From the NCBI GenBank assembly GCA_008802785.1, contig VUYT01000005.1, forward strand, positions 62,001 through 126,000: a stretch of DNA of 64,000 nucleotides, written 5' to 3'. A program made the position numbers and the translations under genes. This DNA is from Symmetrospora coprosmae (Eukaryota; Basidiomycota; Cystobasidiomycetes; Symmetrosporaceae). Position 1 is the first letter of the stretch. Every line of letters starts with the position of its first letter. Below the pieces are notes generated by a model. The model had not been told where the DNA came from. It was given only the letters and a program-made list of their open reading frames with translations, and did no database searches. Shown here one piece after another: positions 53,278 to 64,000 of this stretch.

Positions 53278-54792
53278 CTAAGCCCATCTTCCCAGCTGCA
53301 TTATGACAAAGGCAGCTACGTCAGTTTCTGCTCGCCAAGGCCTGACTGGCTATCGGTGTGATGGGGATAAGGAATAACTCACGAGAGACATGATGCCGGC
53401 GCCGAGCATCGTCACGATAACGCCAAACGCGACCTTTGAAGCCGGAGCTTTCCGCATGGCGTCGTTGAAGATGAACTCGTGGGCCTGTCGTGGTACAAAA
53501 TGCCTCAGTCTCGTCTGCCCTACAGGGTCAGGTGCAAGAAGTGACTCACAAGTAGCTCAACGAGACCCGTCCACAGGAGAATACCAGCGGAAATGGCATC
53601 AAGGACACCCGAGACGATAGCAGCCGTCGCCGACTCCGGGTTGTATGACGTTCGGACACCGAGCCCGATGGCCATGCCGAGAGGTGTGCAGCAGGCATAC
53701 ACTGCTCCGGCTATCAACGGAACCCAGTTGAGGCGTGAAGGCAGTGGCAGGTAGGCCAGACGCGTGCCGAGTCCGAGTCCCTCGAATCTGTCGAGCGGGT
53801 GACCGTAATCAGCTTACGTTCCGGAGTCTGGTCAGTAGGATGCGTCGAGTACTCACGTCTGGTGGAAGATGATGACTACGAAGAGGGTGTCGAACTCGTC
53901 CGTCACGGCAAGTGTCAGGCCGATAATGACGCTGTGCACAACGACACCTGCCTCGAGGATGGCCACACCAATAATCTGCGCAGCCGTAGAGTTGTGACTC
54001 ATGATTGATGAAGCGCTGTCGGCGTATGCATCTGCGGCGTTCTTCTCGCTTCCCTCAGAGACCATTGGTTGACCCTGCTCGCCGGCCTTGCCAGAAGTCA
54101 GAAGGGCCTGTGCGCGGTGATCATGCCCATGCTCGTGGTGGTGACCTTCGATATCGCCCAGCCTGGCGTGGGCGTTTTCGGGTCGCTCAGGCCCATGTGC
54201 CACGCCCGGGCCGTGCGTGTCTACGTCGATGCCCAAACGCTCCATGTAGTAGACGCCAAATCGGTGTGCGACCAGCTCGAGGATAAAGATGCCAAAGATG
54301 GACATCATGGCGATGGCGAGAGCCCATGGGTAGAGCGTCCATGTGCCTGTAAGGCACTCGCTTCCTAGCGCTTCTAAAGCTGGAGCGAGGAGATGGATGA
54401 AGGCTGGAGCGAGACGAGGATGTGGTTAGTGTCGAGCGGATCCGAGGAGATGCCTGGAGGGAAGAAACGCACCTGTCGCGATGATGACACCTCCGCCAAA
54501 GTATTTTGTAAATTGGAAGACAATGCTCGGGATCCGGAGTTTTGGTGCGCGCTTTGCGAGGATGGGGAAGAGGGTGCCTGCCATTGACGTCTTGCGGATT
54601 GCCGAGCGGGGGCAGTGTCAGTGGCTACGGTCGGGCGTGCCACTCGAAGGGAGCTAGTACACTCACCACCAAGATGATGAACAGGGCTCCCACACGCAGT
54701 CCGAGCTTTCCATTGTAGGGCGAGCCGCTACCGCACACATCCTCGGTTCCGTCGGTGATACCAGCTCCGGCCGTAGGGTCTTGATCCGCCAT
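53278..54792 (-). CDS. ZIP-family zinc/iron transporter
   Basis: Plasma-membrane metal uptake transporter (Zrt1/Zrt2-like), 8 TMS, 382 aa. Six exons on the minus strand: 54792-54667, 54590-54473, 54403-53857, 53787-53550, 53484-53383 and 53295-53278 (18 nt). Landmarks: LRVGALFIILVTSMAGTLFPIL, FTKYFGGGVIIATAFIHLLAPA, a His-rich cytosolic loop (GHHHEHGHDH) between TM3 and TM4, the metal-site helices GVVVHSVIIGLTL and HQTFEGLGLG, and LVELLAHEFIFNDAM. The final 18-nt exon encodes LGRWA plus stop, the usual ZIP end. The 1.48-kb upstream region could contain zinc-response sites, but I did not identify one. Confidence 0.93.
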
Positions 54793-56273
54793 GTTGAATT
54801 AGGTAGAAGGTGCTTCTTGAGATCTTCAGGCGCAGGTGGGAATCCCTGGATGCGATGCTGCTGCAAAGATTGTGAATGAAGAGAAGAGAAAGGCAATGCC
54901 GGCAGGACGAGCGAGACGATGCAGAAAGTATAGACAGCGGCCAGGGTGAGCGAGTGCACTATATTAAGGCTCACGGTACCACACGCGATACCCTGCGGTT
55001 GCGACCGAAGGATGCTGCTGATGGCGGGAAGAGCTCGGAAATCTCACCTTGCTGGACCTCGGGGGAACCGGGAAGGTGTCGCTGCTGCGGCAGAATCGCA
55101 GAGGGAGAAAGACCGATGGATAGCGCCGCCTTGTGCCTGCGCGCTCTTCCGTGAGAGGACTTCTGATGTTGCGATGAAGTGGAGTGCACAAGTGACAGAG
55201 AGCTTGCTGCTGCTGCTGCTGCCAGCTGTCGTTGTCCCCTCAATCCGCTCGCGGGCAGTTCTCGCTCTTTGCCCTCCTCGGCCCGTCGATGATCGGAGAT
55301 AACCTCTAAGGTGCCTGCTCGACTATTCGGCTTTCTCTGCAGCACGTCGACACTTTTTCGCGCTGCAATTGCCAATCTGTACAATGGAGGTCACATCGAG
55401 CATTGTCGTAACAGCCGCTCATGAGCCATTGCGGGCCCCCTCACTCGAGGGATGCGCTGCTCGCGGTGTTTCCACAAGCCGAGGAGGACCAGGGTCTGAG
55501 ATGCGTTGGGAAAAGTACCGTAGCCGAAGAGAGCCTGTGATACTAAGTACATAGTGACTGCATCATGAGACGGACCCCGTGCGATGCCTCCTGGCAGGAG
55601 ACTCTGGACTGAAGATCTGCGCATACCGTCGGGATTGATTCTCTGCGAGCATTCGATAGGAGGAGAACCTTGGCCTTGCCATGGGCCGGGTCTGAGCCTG
55701 ACCTGGCCTGTCCCCGCAGCAGAAGTGGCTTGTTGTGCCCATGGTCTGGCTTATACGCTGATGCTGGCTGGCGAGGGCTCGCGGCGGTGTTCCTTCGCTT
55801 CGAGAAGACGTTAGATTGGCTTGGTGAGCAAGCGCGGAAATGCCTTCAGGGAGATCTTGCCGTGCGATGCTGAACAGTCGGAGAAGCCACTGGCCGCGGC
55901 CCTTGCCGGCAGCTGGAGAGGTGTGAAGGGCCGCATCCGAACAAGAGTGAGCGCGCTTTGCGGCAGATCTGCGTCGACCTTCTCGCACATGTCAGGCATA
56001 GATGAGCGGGACAAAGCGTATGACCGCCAGCATGCCCTAGACGGGCCGTAGGGCGCCCGAGGGTTTCCGTGCTGCGGTACTGCGTCTGTGCCACGCTTGC
56101 TGCTCATATGTACGTCCTGCGGAAGTGCACAAGTTGGTTAGAATGTCAGGAAGCACTCTTCGCTCTGTCTCTTCCGCCAAGTCGCGCGCTCGTCTCGCCC
56201 GCTTTCTCACCCGCAGGACTGACAAAGGTCAACTTGCTTCTTTTCGTACGTCAAAGCCCCGACTGCATCTACA
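54793..56273. promoter_or_regulatory. Long divergent upstream region of the ZIP transporter and aspartokinase
   Basis: 1.48 kb with no gene I can support. Open frames are present on both strands, none with domain-like features. A tgctgctgctgctg run lies near 55205. It probably holds both promoters and 5' leaders. Confidence 0.4.
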
Positions 56274-58781
56274 ATGGTCAGCCTATCTTCAATAGCAGAA
56301 AGCTTGCCGGACGCGCCCTCTGGTGCTGTCGACGCTCTCGCTGCGTCTGTCGCCTCGCTGGCCTCGACTTCGTCCGCCTCGTCGTCCTCGTCCGGGTCAC
56401 GCCTGACTCGCAATCCAGAAAGTGGACCGTCAGTGGCATCGTCGAGCGGCACAGCAGCACAGACCAGGCTGCAGATAGCTGACGTGCATCTGTCTATACT
56501 CAAATGGGACAGATGGGTGGTCCAGAAGTACGGCGGTACCTCGCTGGGCAAGTTCCTCGACAACATCACAAACGAGACAATCCCGTGAGCTTTGAGGACG
56601 TCCTACATGCGCGACTCACCGGTCCAGCAGCTGAATGAGTGCTTCCGCCTGTCCACTTCGATTCGCTGCTCTGCCTTCCTCGATTGCCGCCTGGCTTCCT
56701 TCCTGCCTCTGCGTCCTCCCTATGCATCTATGCATGATTGACCTGCTCACACAGCGCGTACATTCGCGATGGGAACCGCGTCGTAGTGGTGTGCTCGGCG
56801 CGAAGCGGAAGCACAAAGCTCACAGGAACGACAAACCTCCTTATCCGCGCGTCATTGGAGGCTCTGCGGCCATCAGCAGCGAACCCGACCGCATCACAGT
56901 CGCCCACTGCCAGTCAGGCCGTCACGCCCTCGCTCAACAGCAGCAACGGCACCAATCCGCTTTCTCTCACCTCACAGCAATTTCAGCGGTCGGGGAGCTC
57001 ATCAGTCCTCCCCACCCTGCTCAATGGCAGCGCATCAAATTGGCAGTCGCGCGCCAACTCGCCCGGCGGCTACTCGCCCGTCGGCCGGCGGAGCATGTCG
57101 AACTCCATCTCTTCGCTGCGAGACGAGGTCGGCGGCCGTGGAGGCGGTGCCAGCACGCCTGGTGGCGGGATCCAACAGCAATTCGAGGCGACCGTTGAGC
57201 AGATCCGGAACGACCACCTCGCGTCTGCGCGGAGTGCCGTGCGCAACTCGCCCGATATCCTCGAGCAGCTCGAGGACGAGATCGACTACGACTGCGACCA
57301 GCTCCGCAGCTTCCTCATGGCTGCTCAAATTCTCGAGGAGATCTCGCCGCGCAGCAAGGACACCATCATTGGGGTCGGCGAGAGGCTCAGCTGCAGGATT
57401 GTGGCGGCAGCACTGCGTGACAGAGGCACGGATGCAGAGCTCGTCAGCTTGGAGAGCATCATCACAAAGGCAAGCGAGGACGGTGACGACGGGGCGGAGG
57501 GGAGCGGGAATGCGACAAGCGCGACGGCGGGAGATAACGAAAGCCTCGGGCAGCCGTTCTGGGACAGGTTGGCAAAGCTCTTTGGCGAAAGGATTGCAGA
57601 ATGCGGAGACAGAGTGCCTGTCGTCACGGGTGCGTCTTCCTTGCGAACAGATACGATAAGTACGCTACTGGCAGGCTGACCATCCCCGTCCGGCCCGCTC
57701 TACACCGTGCAGGCTTCTTTGGCGTTGTGCCCGGCTCGCTTCTGACGCAGGTTGGACGAGGCTACACAGATCTGTGTGCGGCGCTCTGTGCAGTCGGCCT
57801 GAACGCATCCGAGCTGCAGATCTGGAAAGAAGTAGATGGCATCTTTACGGCCGACCCGCGCAAAGTCCCCAAAGCCCGACTCCTCCCGCACATTACGCCA
57901 GAAGAGGCTGCGGAGTTGACGTACTACGGCAGCGAGGTGATCCACCCCTTCACCATGGAGCAAGTAATCAATGCTTCGATTCCTATCCGCATCAAGAACG
58001 TTGAACGGCCGTCTGGAGCAGGTACGGTCATCTTCCCAGATGTCAGCTCGAGCCATCCAGGCACGCCGCCCGTGCATGTCTCGGCGAGTGCCATGCAGGC
58101 CATTGCGCTCGACCCGACGATGAACGCCAAGATCCCCACAGCTGTCACCATCAAGGACAGCATCCTCGTACTCAACGTCCGGAGCAACAGGAAGACCATC
58201 AGCCATGCCTTCCTAGGCAAGATCTTTGGCACCCTCGACAGGTTCGGCATTGTCGTCGATCTCATCTCAACGTCCGAAGTGCACGTCTCGATAGCTATGA
58301 ATGGGAGCATGCGGAGACAGCTGCTCGACAAGGTGGTGGCAGAGCTTCGGAAGGTCGGCGATGTGAGTCATTTGCGTTCACACCTCATCAGCTGCTATGG
58401 TGCGATATTCTAAAGTGACACGCTTCTCCAGGTCTACGTCCTGCATGAGATGGCGATTCTCTCGCTGGTGGGAAAGCAGATGAAGAACATGGTTGGTATC
58501 GCTGGGCGAATGTTTACGTAAGTGTTGCGCATGCTGCGTATCGTTCAACGTCCAATGGGCATGGCTGAACCCGACTGATCCGACTTTGCAGAGTCCTGGC
58601 AGAAGCCAAGGTCAATATCGAGATGATCTCGCAGGGCTCGAGCGAGATCAATGTCTCGTGTGTGATAGCAGGCAGAGACGCGCTCAAGGCATTACGAATG
58701 GTGCATGGCCTCTTGGAGCAGCAGCATCCTGTTCAAAAGACGGAGCAGCAGCAGCAACAGCAAGCGGCGCAACGGGCGTAA
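56274..58781 (+). CDS. HOM3: Aspartate kinase
   Basis: First step of Thr/Met (homoserine) synthesis: Asp + ATP to aspartyl-4-phosphate. Exons 56274-56584, 56755-57629, 57713-58362, 58432-58517 and 58592-58781 give 703 aa. Kinase core: VVQKYGGTSLGKF (KxGGTS), NRVVVVCSARSGSTKLTGTT, GERLSCRIVAAAL, GSLLTQVGRGYTDLCAAL, WKEVDGIFTADPRKV and EAAELTYYGSEVIHPFTM. Two C-terminal ACT domains (ILVLNVRSNRK.., VYVLHEMAILSLVG..KVNIEMISQGSSEINVSCV) give feedback control by threonine. It is longer than the yeast enzyme owing to a Ser-rich N-terminus and an Asn/Ser/Gly-rich insert of about 90 residues inside the kinase domain (from about residue 140), plus a poly-Gln tail. Confidence 0.95.
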
Positions 58782-59250
58782 AGCGCCTTGCTGAATACGA
58801 CGCGGGGTAATATAGCTGTTGTGCATAGATAGATGGGGAGTGTATTCTGCAAGATAGAGCAACCCTTCTGGCACATCTCTCTGCGGGAAGTCATTGCGGA
58901 GACCCTATCTTGGAAATTAGGGAGGGCGAACCCGGCAAAGCCCGCGCGAGTTGAGGAGATTGCCGTGCCTGGTCACGCCGGAGCGGTAGGACTGCAGCTC
59001 CTCTCTGCCCATCCACTTCAGTCGTACGCACAGGCTTCCTCTTTGCGGCACCGTTCCCACGTCTCTTTCCTCCCCTGCAAGATGCTCTGGCTGCGTGAGT
59101 GAAGGCAGCTCGCTCTGCTCGTCCTGCTGATCCTGCCTGCTTGCCGCGGTCGGTCGTACCGGGCAAGCGGGACTTTGGGCCAGAGCCTGGCGAGCGCGGG
59201 GCCTGAAGATCCGGAGCAGTGGGGACCAGCAGCGACAGCAGCATGAGGAG
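58782..59250. other. Intergenic upstream of the mitochondrial carrier
   Basis: 469 bp between HOM3 and the next plus-strand gene. No feature recognised. Confidence 0.5.
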
Positions 59251-62200
59251 ATGACTGACATCAACGCTCTTCCCGCTCTAACCTCTACTGCTCCCTTGCT
59301 CCCCGACGTGCACACTCCTCCCCACGGTCAACCGGGCCCGGTCGTCATCGATGGGATGGATGGATTCGGCGCGATGTGCCCATTCGACATCCATCCTCGC
59401 AGCCTTCTCCCAGCAGCCCATCCGGTGCGATGCGGGTGCTGCACCAGCCGCTGCTTCAACATCCGCACCGCAGAGTGCCGGGCCTGGCATCCCTGCAGCA
59501 CCCTCAGGCGGCGCCTCGCCGTCAATAGCCTCGCGCGCCGCAACGACAGTCAAGACGGCTACCAAGGCCCTGCCCGGCAGCGCAGCTGCGGAGCTCGCAA
59601 AGTGGCAGCGTACCTTTGACAGCAACGCGAAAATCGACGAAAAGGGCGAAAAGTGCGTGTCTAGTCGTGCTGGAGTCGGTATTGCAGAGCTGGGGCACCT
59701 CGGACCTCGAGGGCAGGGATGGGGTGCAGTCAGGGGCTATCACACAACGCCAACATGAGTGAACCTACCGAGTCGGCACAGACCGGCAGCGTGTTTCATC
59801 GAAGTATCGCTGGTTCGGCTAGCCCTCGAAGCCCTTCTTGCTGGCAAGGAGATCCGCCGCTGCAGTCGCCCTTGTCCCCGGCTCTCGGGCCGATGCCCCT
59901 GCCGCTGTTCCAGTGTACACGCAAGTGCAAAGTACACTTCGCAGCATGCTGATTCTCTTTCTTGCGCCCTCATCCACCAGATACCTGGACCAGGACGCCT
60001 TCGTCAATGCCATTGCACCGTCTGGCGACTTTGAGAAGATTGCGAGGGAACAGTTCGCCGTGCTCTTCAAGGTCGCAGATACGCGCAAGGCGGGAAGAGT
60101 GGCATGGGACGAGTTTGTGGTGTTTGAGACCATTTTGAAGCGGCCGGTACGCATTCGCCTCTCTGCCCCGGACTGCATCGTCCCGTCTCTAATCTGCGAA
60201 CCCGTCTCCCAGGACGCGCCATACGAGATTGCCTTCCGCTGGTTCGACACCGACAACAATGGTGCGGTGACGTTCGCTGAATTCCAAGAGGTGTTCCGCG
60301 CCACACTGTCCCCGGATGCCATCCCCTTCAACTTCGATTCTCCGTGGGTGACGCTGTACCTGGGCCGCAAGGATGGCGTGCACGTCCTGGACTACTCGCA
60401 ATTCGCCCAGATGATGAAGGGCCTGCCCGGAGAGCGGCTCCGCCAGTCCTTCCACTACTTTGACAAAGACCGCACGGGCTACATCCGCCCCGATGAGTTT
60501 GCCAAAATCATCAAGGAGCTAGCGAGGCACAAGCTGTCGGACCAGCTCCTGGCGAGATTGACGACGCTCTGCACACTCTCTGCTGGCAACAAGATCAGCT
60601 ATTCCGAAGTCATCGCTTTCCACAATGTGCGCCCGGAATGGCTCGAGGCGAGTGCGGCTCTGCAGGTCGGGCGGGTCGCTGATGTACTCTGCTTCCCTCT
60701 AGATCATTGTCGCAATGGACAGTGTCGAGAAAATTGTCAAAGAAGGCATCGACAAGAGCACGGACGGTCGCATTGACCGAGCAGTGAGTGGCAAGCTCGG
60801 GTCAGGGCGCTCTCTGGCGGTATCTGACGCTTCACGCGCTGTTTTCACAGGACTTCCTCAACGCCGCCGCCCAGTCCACGCGATACAGCAACTTTACCCC
60901 TCTCGAAGCGTCCATCATCTTCCACTTTGCAGGGATGGGTCTCGGCGACACGCGGCTCGCCTGGAACGACTTCAGACAGCTCATCTCGCCGACATGGGAG
61001 CGTCCGGAGGACGTACACGTGGGCACGGAGGTTATTCCCGGCCGTGGAGCACTGCAAGACCTCCTACACTCGGCATATAACTTCGCCCTGGGCGGTGTAG
61101 CCGGCGCCATTGGCGCGACGGCTGTGTACCCCATCGATCTCGTCAAGACGCGCATGCAGAATCAGCGGTCTAAGGTCGTGGGAGAACTGCTATACAAGAA
61201 CTCGATCGACTGCGCAAAGAAGGTGTACAAGAACGAGGGTCTCTCTGGCTTCTACCGCGGCTTGCCACCACAGCTTGTCGTGCGTGTATTTTTCATACGA
61301 TTCCCCGAACTGCAGGTCTCGCTGACACCGTCATGCTCGCGCGTTCGCCGCAACAGGGTGTGGCACCGGAAAAAGCCATCAAGCTCACGATGAACGATCT
61401 CGTCCGAGGCAAGACGCGCGACCCAGATACAGGCAAGATCAAGCTGTACTGGGAGGTAGCCGCCGGAGCCATCGCCGGAGGTTCTCAGGTCGTCTTTACG
61501 AATCCACTGGAGATTGTCAAGATTCGGTTGCAGATGCAGGGCGAGGCAGCAAAGATTGCTGGGCAGGCTTCGGTTGGCGCCGTGCACATCATCAAGCAGC
61601 TCGGTCTGTTTGGTCTGTACAAGGGAGCTTCGGCATGGTGAGTTGGCTCTCTGCCGTTAGGTACGCCATGCCTTGTGTGAGCTCTTGCTGACTCATCCGC
61701 CCGCGCCCACGCACGCAGTCTCCTCCGAGATGTCCCCTTCTCTGCCATCTACTTCACCGCCTATGCCCACCTAAAGAAGGACGTCTTCCGGGAAGGCGAG
61801 AACGACAAGAAGCTGAGCTTTGTCGAGACGCTCACCGCTGCCGGTATCGCCGGCATGCCAGCAGCATACCTGACAACGCCAGCGGACGTCATCAAGACAC
61901 GGCTGCAGAGCGAGGCCAAGAAAGGGTACTCGACGTACACGGGTAACGTGGACGCCTTCCGCAAGATTCTCGCAGAGGAAGGGCCGAAAGCCCTGTTCAA
62001 GGGCGGCTTGGCTCGTGTCCTCCGGTCAAGCCCCCAGTTCGGAGTCACCCTCGTCGCGTACGAGACGCTCCAGACGGCCTTCCCGTACTCGGCACTCGAC
62101 AAGAGCGTCAAGAAGACGGCGCCGACCCTCCTCGAGCAGAACGAGGACATCACCCGCGTCAGGGCAAGGAACGCGCTCAAGGTGGGCCCTCGAAATGGGA

Positions 62201-62307
62201 GCTCGAGACTTGCAATACACTCGCTAACATTTCCCCCTCCCTCTTCCCGCGGGCAGATCCTGCTCGACGTGCACGAGAACATTGCAGTGACAAAGAAGGG
62301 GCCGTGA
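59251..62307 (+). CDS. AGC1: EF-hand mitochondrial aspartate/glutamate carrier
   Basis: Inner-membrane carrier exchanging aspartate and glutamate (malate-aspartate shuttle). Exons 59251-59307, 59414-59652, 59981-60146, 60213-60626, 60703-60783, 60851-61279, 61357-61637, 61719-62181 and 62257-62307 (726 aa, like Aralar-type carriers). The N-terminal half carries EF-hands, including the loop [14 protein letters not shown] and a second [13 protein letters not shown]; the C-terminal half has three carrier repeats with signatures [20 protein letters not shown] and [10 protein letters not shown]. Joins IAFHN|IIVAMD, LPPQLV|GVAPEKA and GASAC|LLRDVPF are convincing. The exact start is uncertain: ATG 59251 (exon 1 of 57 nt) has the better context, while ATG 59351 in the exon 2 frame is the alternative. 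Calcium control from the outer side is expected for the family. Confidence 0.93.
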
Positions 62308-62679
62308 GCAGAAGGCCGAAGCTATTCTCGCAGTTCCGCATCGCTGGTGTAGTCAATCAGGCAGGCACTCGCTCTGGTCGAGGCGCAGAGCTTGGTGCAG
62401 ACCGGCACATACCAATGTTATCGCACTTGCCTGACGGACTTGCCCGAGCGCTTTGCTCTGCTTGGAGTGCTCAGAGGGACTCCGCCTCGTTGCAGCAGCC
62501 CAACCGACTGGACCTTGTTCGTAGACTGCACTTCCCTTCCATTGCTCTAGCAAGATCCCAACATGGCACTGATGACAAGGCTAGAACGACGGTGTATGCA
62601 TGTGAAGAAGCGAGACGATGAGCGAGATGCGGGCGGAGACAGGATTGGCAGGCATGCAGTGCGCCAATTAATAGGCTTG
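62308..62679. other. Intergenic, convergent 3' ends
   Basis: Between the carrier and septin genes, which converge. No gene seen. Confidence 0.5.
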
Positions 62680-64000
62680 CTACCTCCTGCCCGTGCCTCG
62701 ACTGCCAATCTGGCTGCCCTGCCCGCCCTGGAACTGCTGCATGTTCTGCATCTGGTCGAGCTCCTGCTCGAGGGCCTTGATGGCGCCGTGGCTCTGCTCG
62801 AGGTCCTTGTTGAGCCTGTCGCGCTCGGCAATGAGGTGCTGCTCCCACTGCCTGAAGCGGGCCTCTTCAGACTTGACCTGCTCGGTGAAGCGCTTGCGCA
62901 GCCCTTCTTCCTCCTCCTTGAATTTCGGGTTGTCGAGCTTGCGCACTTTGGCCTCGCCGTACTTGCGCGTCTCCATCTGCGCCTGCCGGTACGACTCGTA
63001 GTGCTGCTCTTCGGTGGTCGTGATGAGATCGAGCATGTGCGTGCGGATCAGGAGCGAGCGCAGCTTCTTGAAATCGCAGTGCTCCTCGTTCTCGACTGCG
63101 GAATAAGCAGACGCGTGTCAGTCCGGGAGCGAGGCAAGGCTAGGAACACGCAAAACTAGGCACGAACCTTCTGCAACGCCCCAAAGGTACTCGCGGCCCT
63201 TTACCTGCCTGCCATCCGGAGTCACGACGTCCTGCGTCGAGCCGATGATGGAGAAAGGCATAGCGCCAATGAGGCCCTTCGCGTGCTCGGCTGCTTGGGC
63301 ATCGTCGTTCTCGATGGGCGGGGCGTAGATGCGAATGCCGTTTGCCGTGATGGCACTTCGGACCTGTGGGTCGAGTCTCCGGTCTCAGCGTAAATTACTC
63401 CCAACTGCGAGGGGACTGTAGCGCTGGAAGATGCACACCCTCTGCTTGAACGCCACGAGATCGTTCGGCGTCATTGTGTCGGCTTTCGCGATGACGGGGA
63501 TGAGGTTGACTCGCGAGCCGAGGCGCTTCATGATTTCGATGTCGAGGGGCTTCAAACTGTGTGCGGGGTGAGAGAAGGTACATCGTCAAGGCGTGCGACT
63601 ATTGATGCGCGTGCGGTAACGCATCGAGTCGCGCTCCTGACCGATCGCACTCACGCGTGTCCAGTCGGGCGGACAAAGTACAGACACGCATGGACGCGCA
63701 TGTCGAGCTTCTCCTTTCTGTCCGGCTGCTGTTCCTGACGCATAAAGCTCTCGTGCTGATCGTCGATGAACTCTACAATGGGCTGCCACGAGTCCTTGTT
63801 GTTGACGTAGTCCCCAAACCCGGGCGTGTCGACGACGGTGAGCTTTACGCGAAACTGCTTCTCCTCGAGCTCGGCCTTGACAATGTCAATCTCGGTGTAC
63901 TTGTCCTCGAGCTGCTTGGCGTGCCGGTTCGCGTACTCGCGCCCTGCGGCCAGCTCGGTTGCGAACAGCGTGTTGATGAGCGTCGTCTTGCCCAGCCCGC
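62680..64000 (-). CDS. CDC12: Septin, Cdc12-type, 5' end outside the window
   Basis: GTP-binding filament protein of the bud neck/septum. Visible exons on the minus strand: from beyond 64000 to 63655, then 63556-63439, 63363-63168 and 63095-62680. Seen: the P-loop [12 protein letters not shown], switch region [46 protein letters not shown], the G4 motif AKAD in [31 protein letters not shown] (septin unique element) and a C-terminal coiled coil ([19 protein letters not shown]..). The [10 protein letters not shown] block and coiled-coil tail favour the Cdc12/AspC group over Cdc3, Cdc10 or Cdc11. The N-terminus and polybasic region are missing because the window ends just upstream of the P-loop. 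Confidence 0.9.

Noticed and set aside
54971-56107. Several 70-140-codon frames between the ZIP transporter and aspartokinase
   Set aside because: No domain, signal or splice-supported structure on either strand; treated as intergenic.

Overview
The window is a dense, intron-rich stretch of a nuclear fungal genome. It looks basidiomycete and probably belongs to Ustilaginomycotina (smut relatives), but this is inferred from gene content and style only. Genes alternate strands freely, most carry several GT-AG introns of about 40-100 nt with CTGAC/CTGAT-like branch sites, coding DNA is GC-rich, and very short exons (6 to 28 nt) are unusually common. I see no rRNA, convincing tRNA, CRISPR array, bacterial operon or intact mobile element. 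Exon coordinates below were built by hand from reading frames, splice motifs and family conservation. In every complete multi-exon gene except one, the exon sum is a multiple of three.

Left part (1-26.8 kb): a partial LRR protein, alanyl-tRNA synthetase (ALA1) with a possible non-AUG mitochondrial leader, an F-box protein, a DHA2-type efflux pump with one frame break divergent from an alcohol-acetyltransferase-like gene, Beclin/ATG6, a membrane-anchored GH5 exo-beta-1,3-glucanase, a flavocytochrome b2-like 2-hydroxyacid dehydrogenase that ends in the peroxisomal signal SKL and has its C-terminal coding block duplicated downstream, RAD23, a NECAP-like endocytic adaptor, type II PI 4-kinase and the spliceosomal protein SNU23.

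Middle (26.8-42.4 kb): a gene-poor stretch with decayed remnants, among them a relic of the 3' end of the neighbouring MFS gene. Then come an MFS transporter, an orphan LRR-like protein and three adjacent SUMO-family genes: a canonical SMT3 on the minus strand and two divergent paralogues in tandem on the plus strand. The two paralogues share a predicted 6-nt micro-exon at the same place. TOM70 and an intronless acyltransferase follow.

Right part (42.7-64 kb): six short plus-strand genes for membrane proteins, five with a signal peptide plus one membrane span and one with two spans, interrupted by a sugar transporter. After these lie the Fe-S assembly protein ISA1, an orphan multipass membrane protein, a ZIP zinc transporter, aspartokinase HOM3, an EF-hand aspartate/glutamate mitochondrial carrier and a partial CDC12-type septin.

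Most genes are unrelated housekeeping functions. The parts that look like local systems are the SUMO triad (34.0-37.3 kb) and the small membrane-protein cluster (42.7-50.2 kb).
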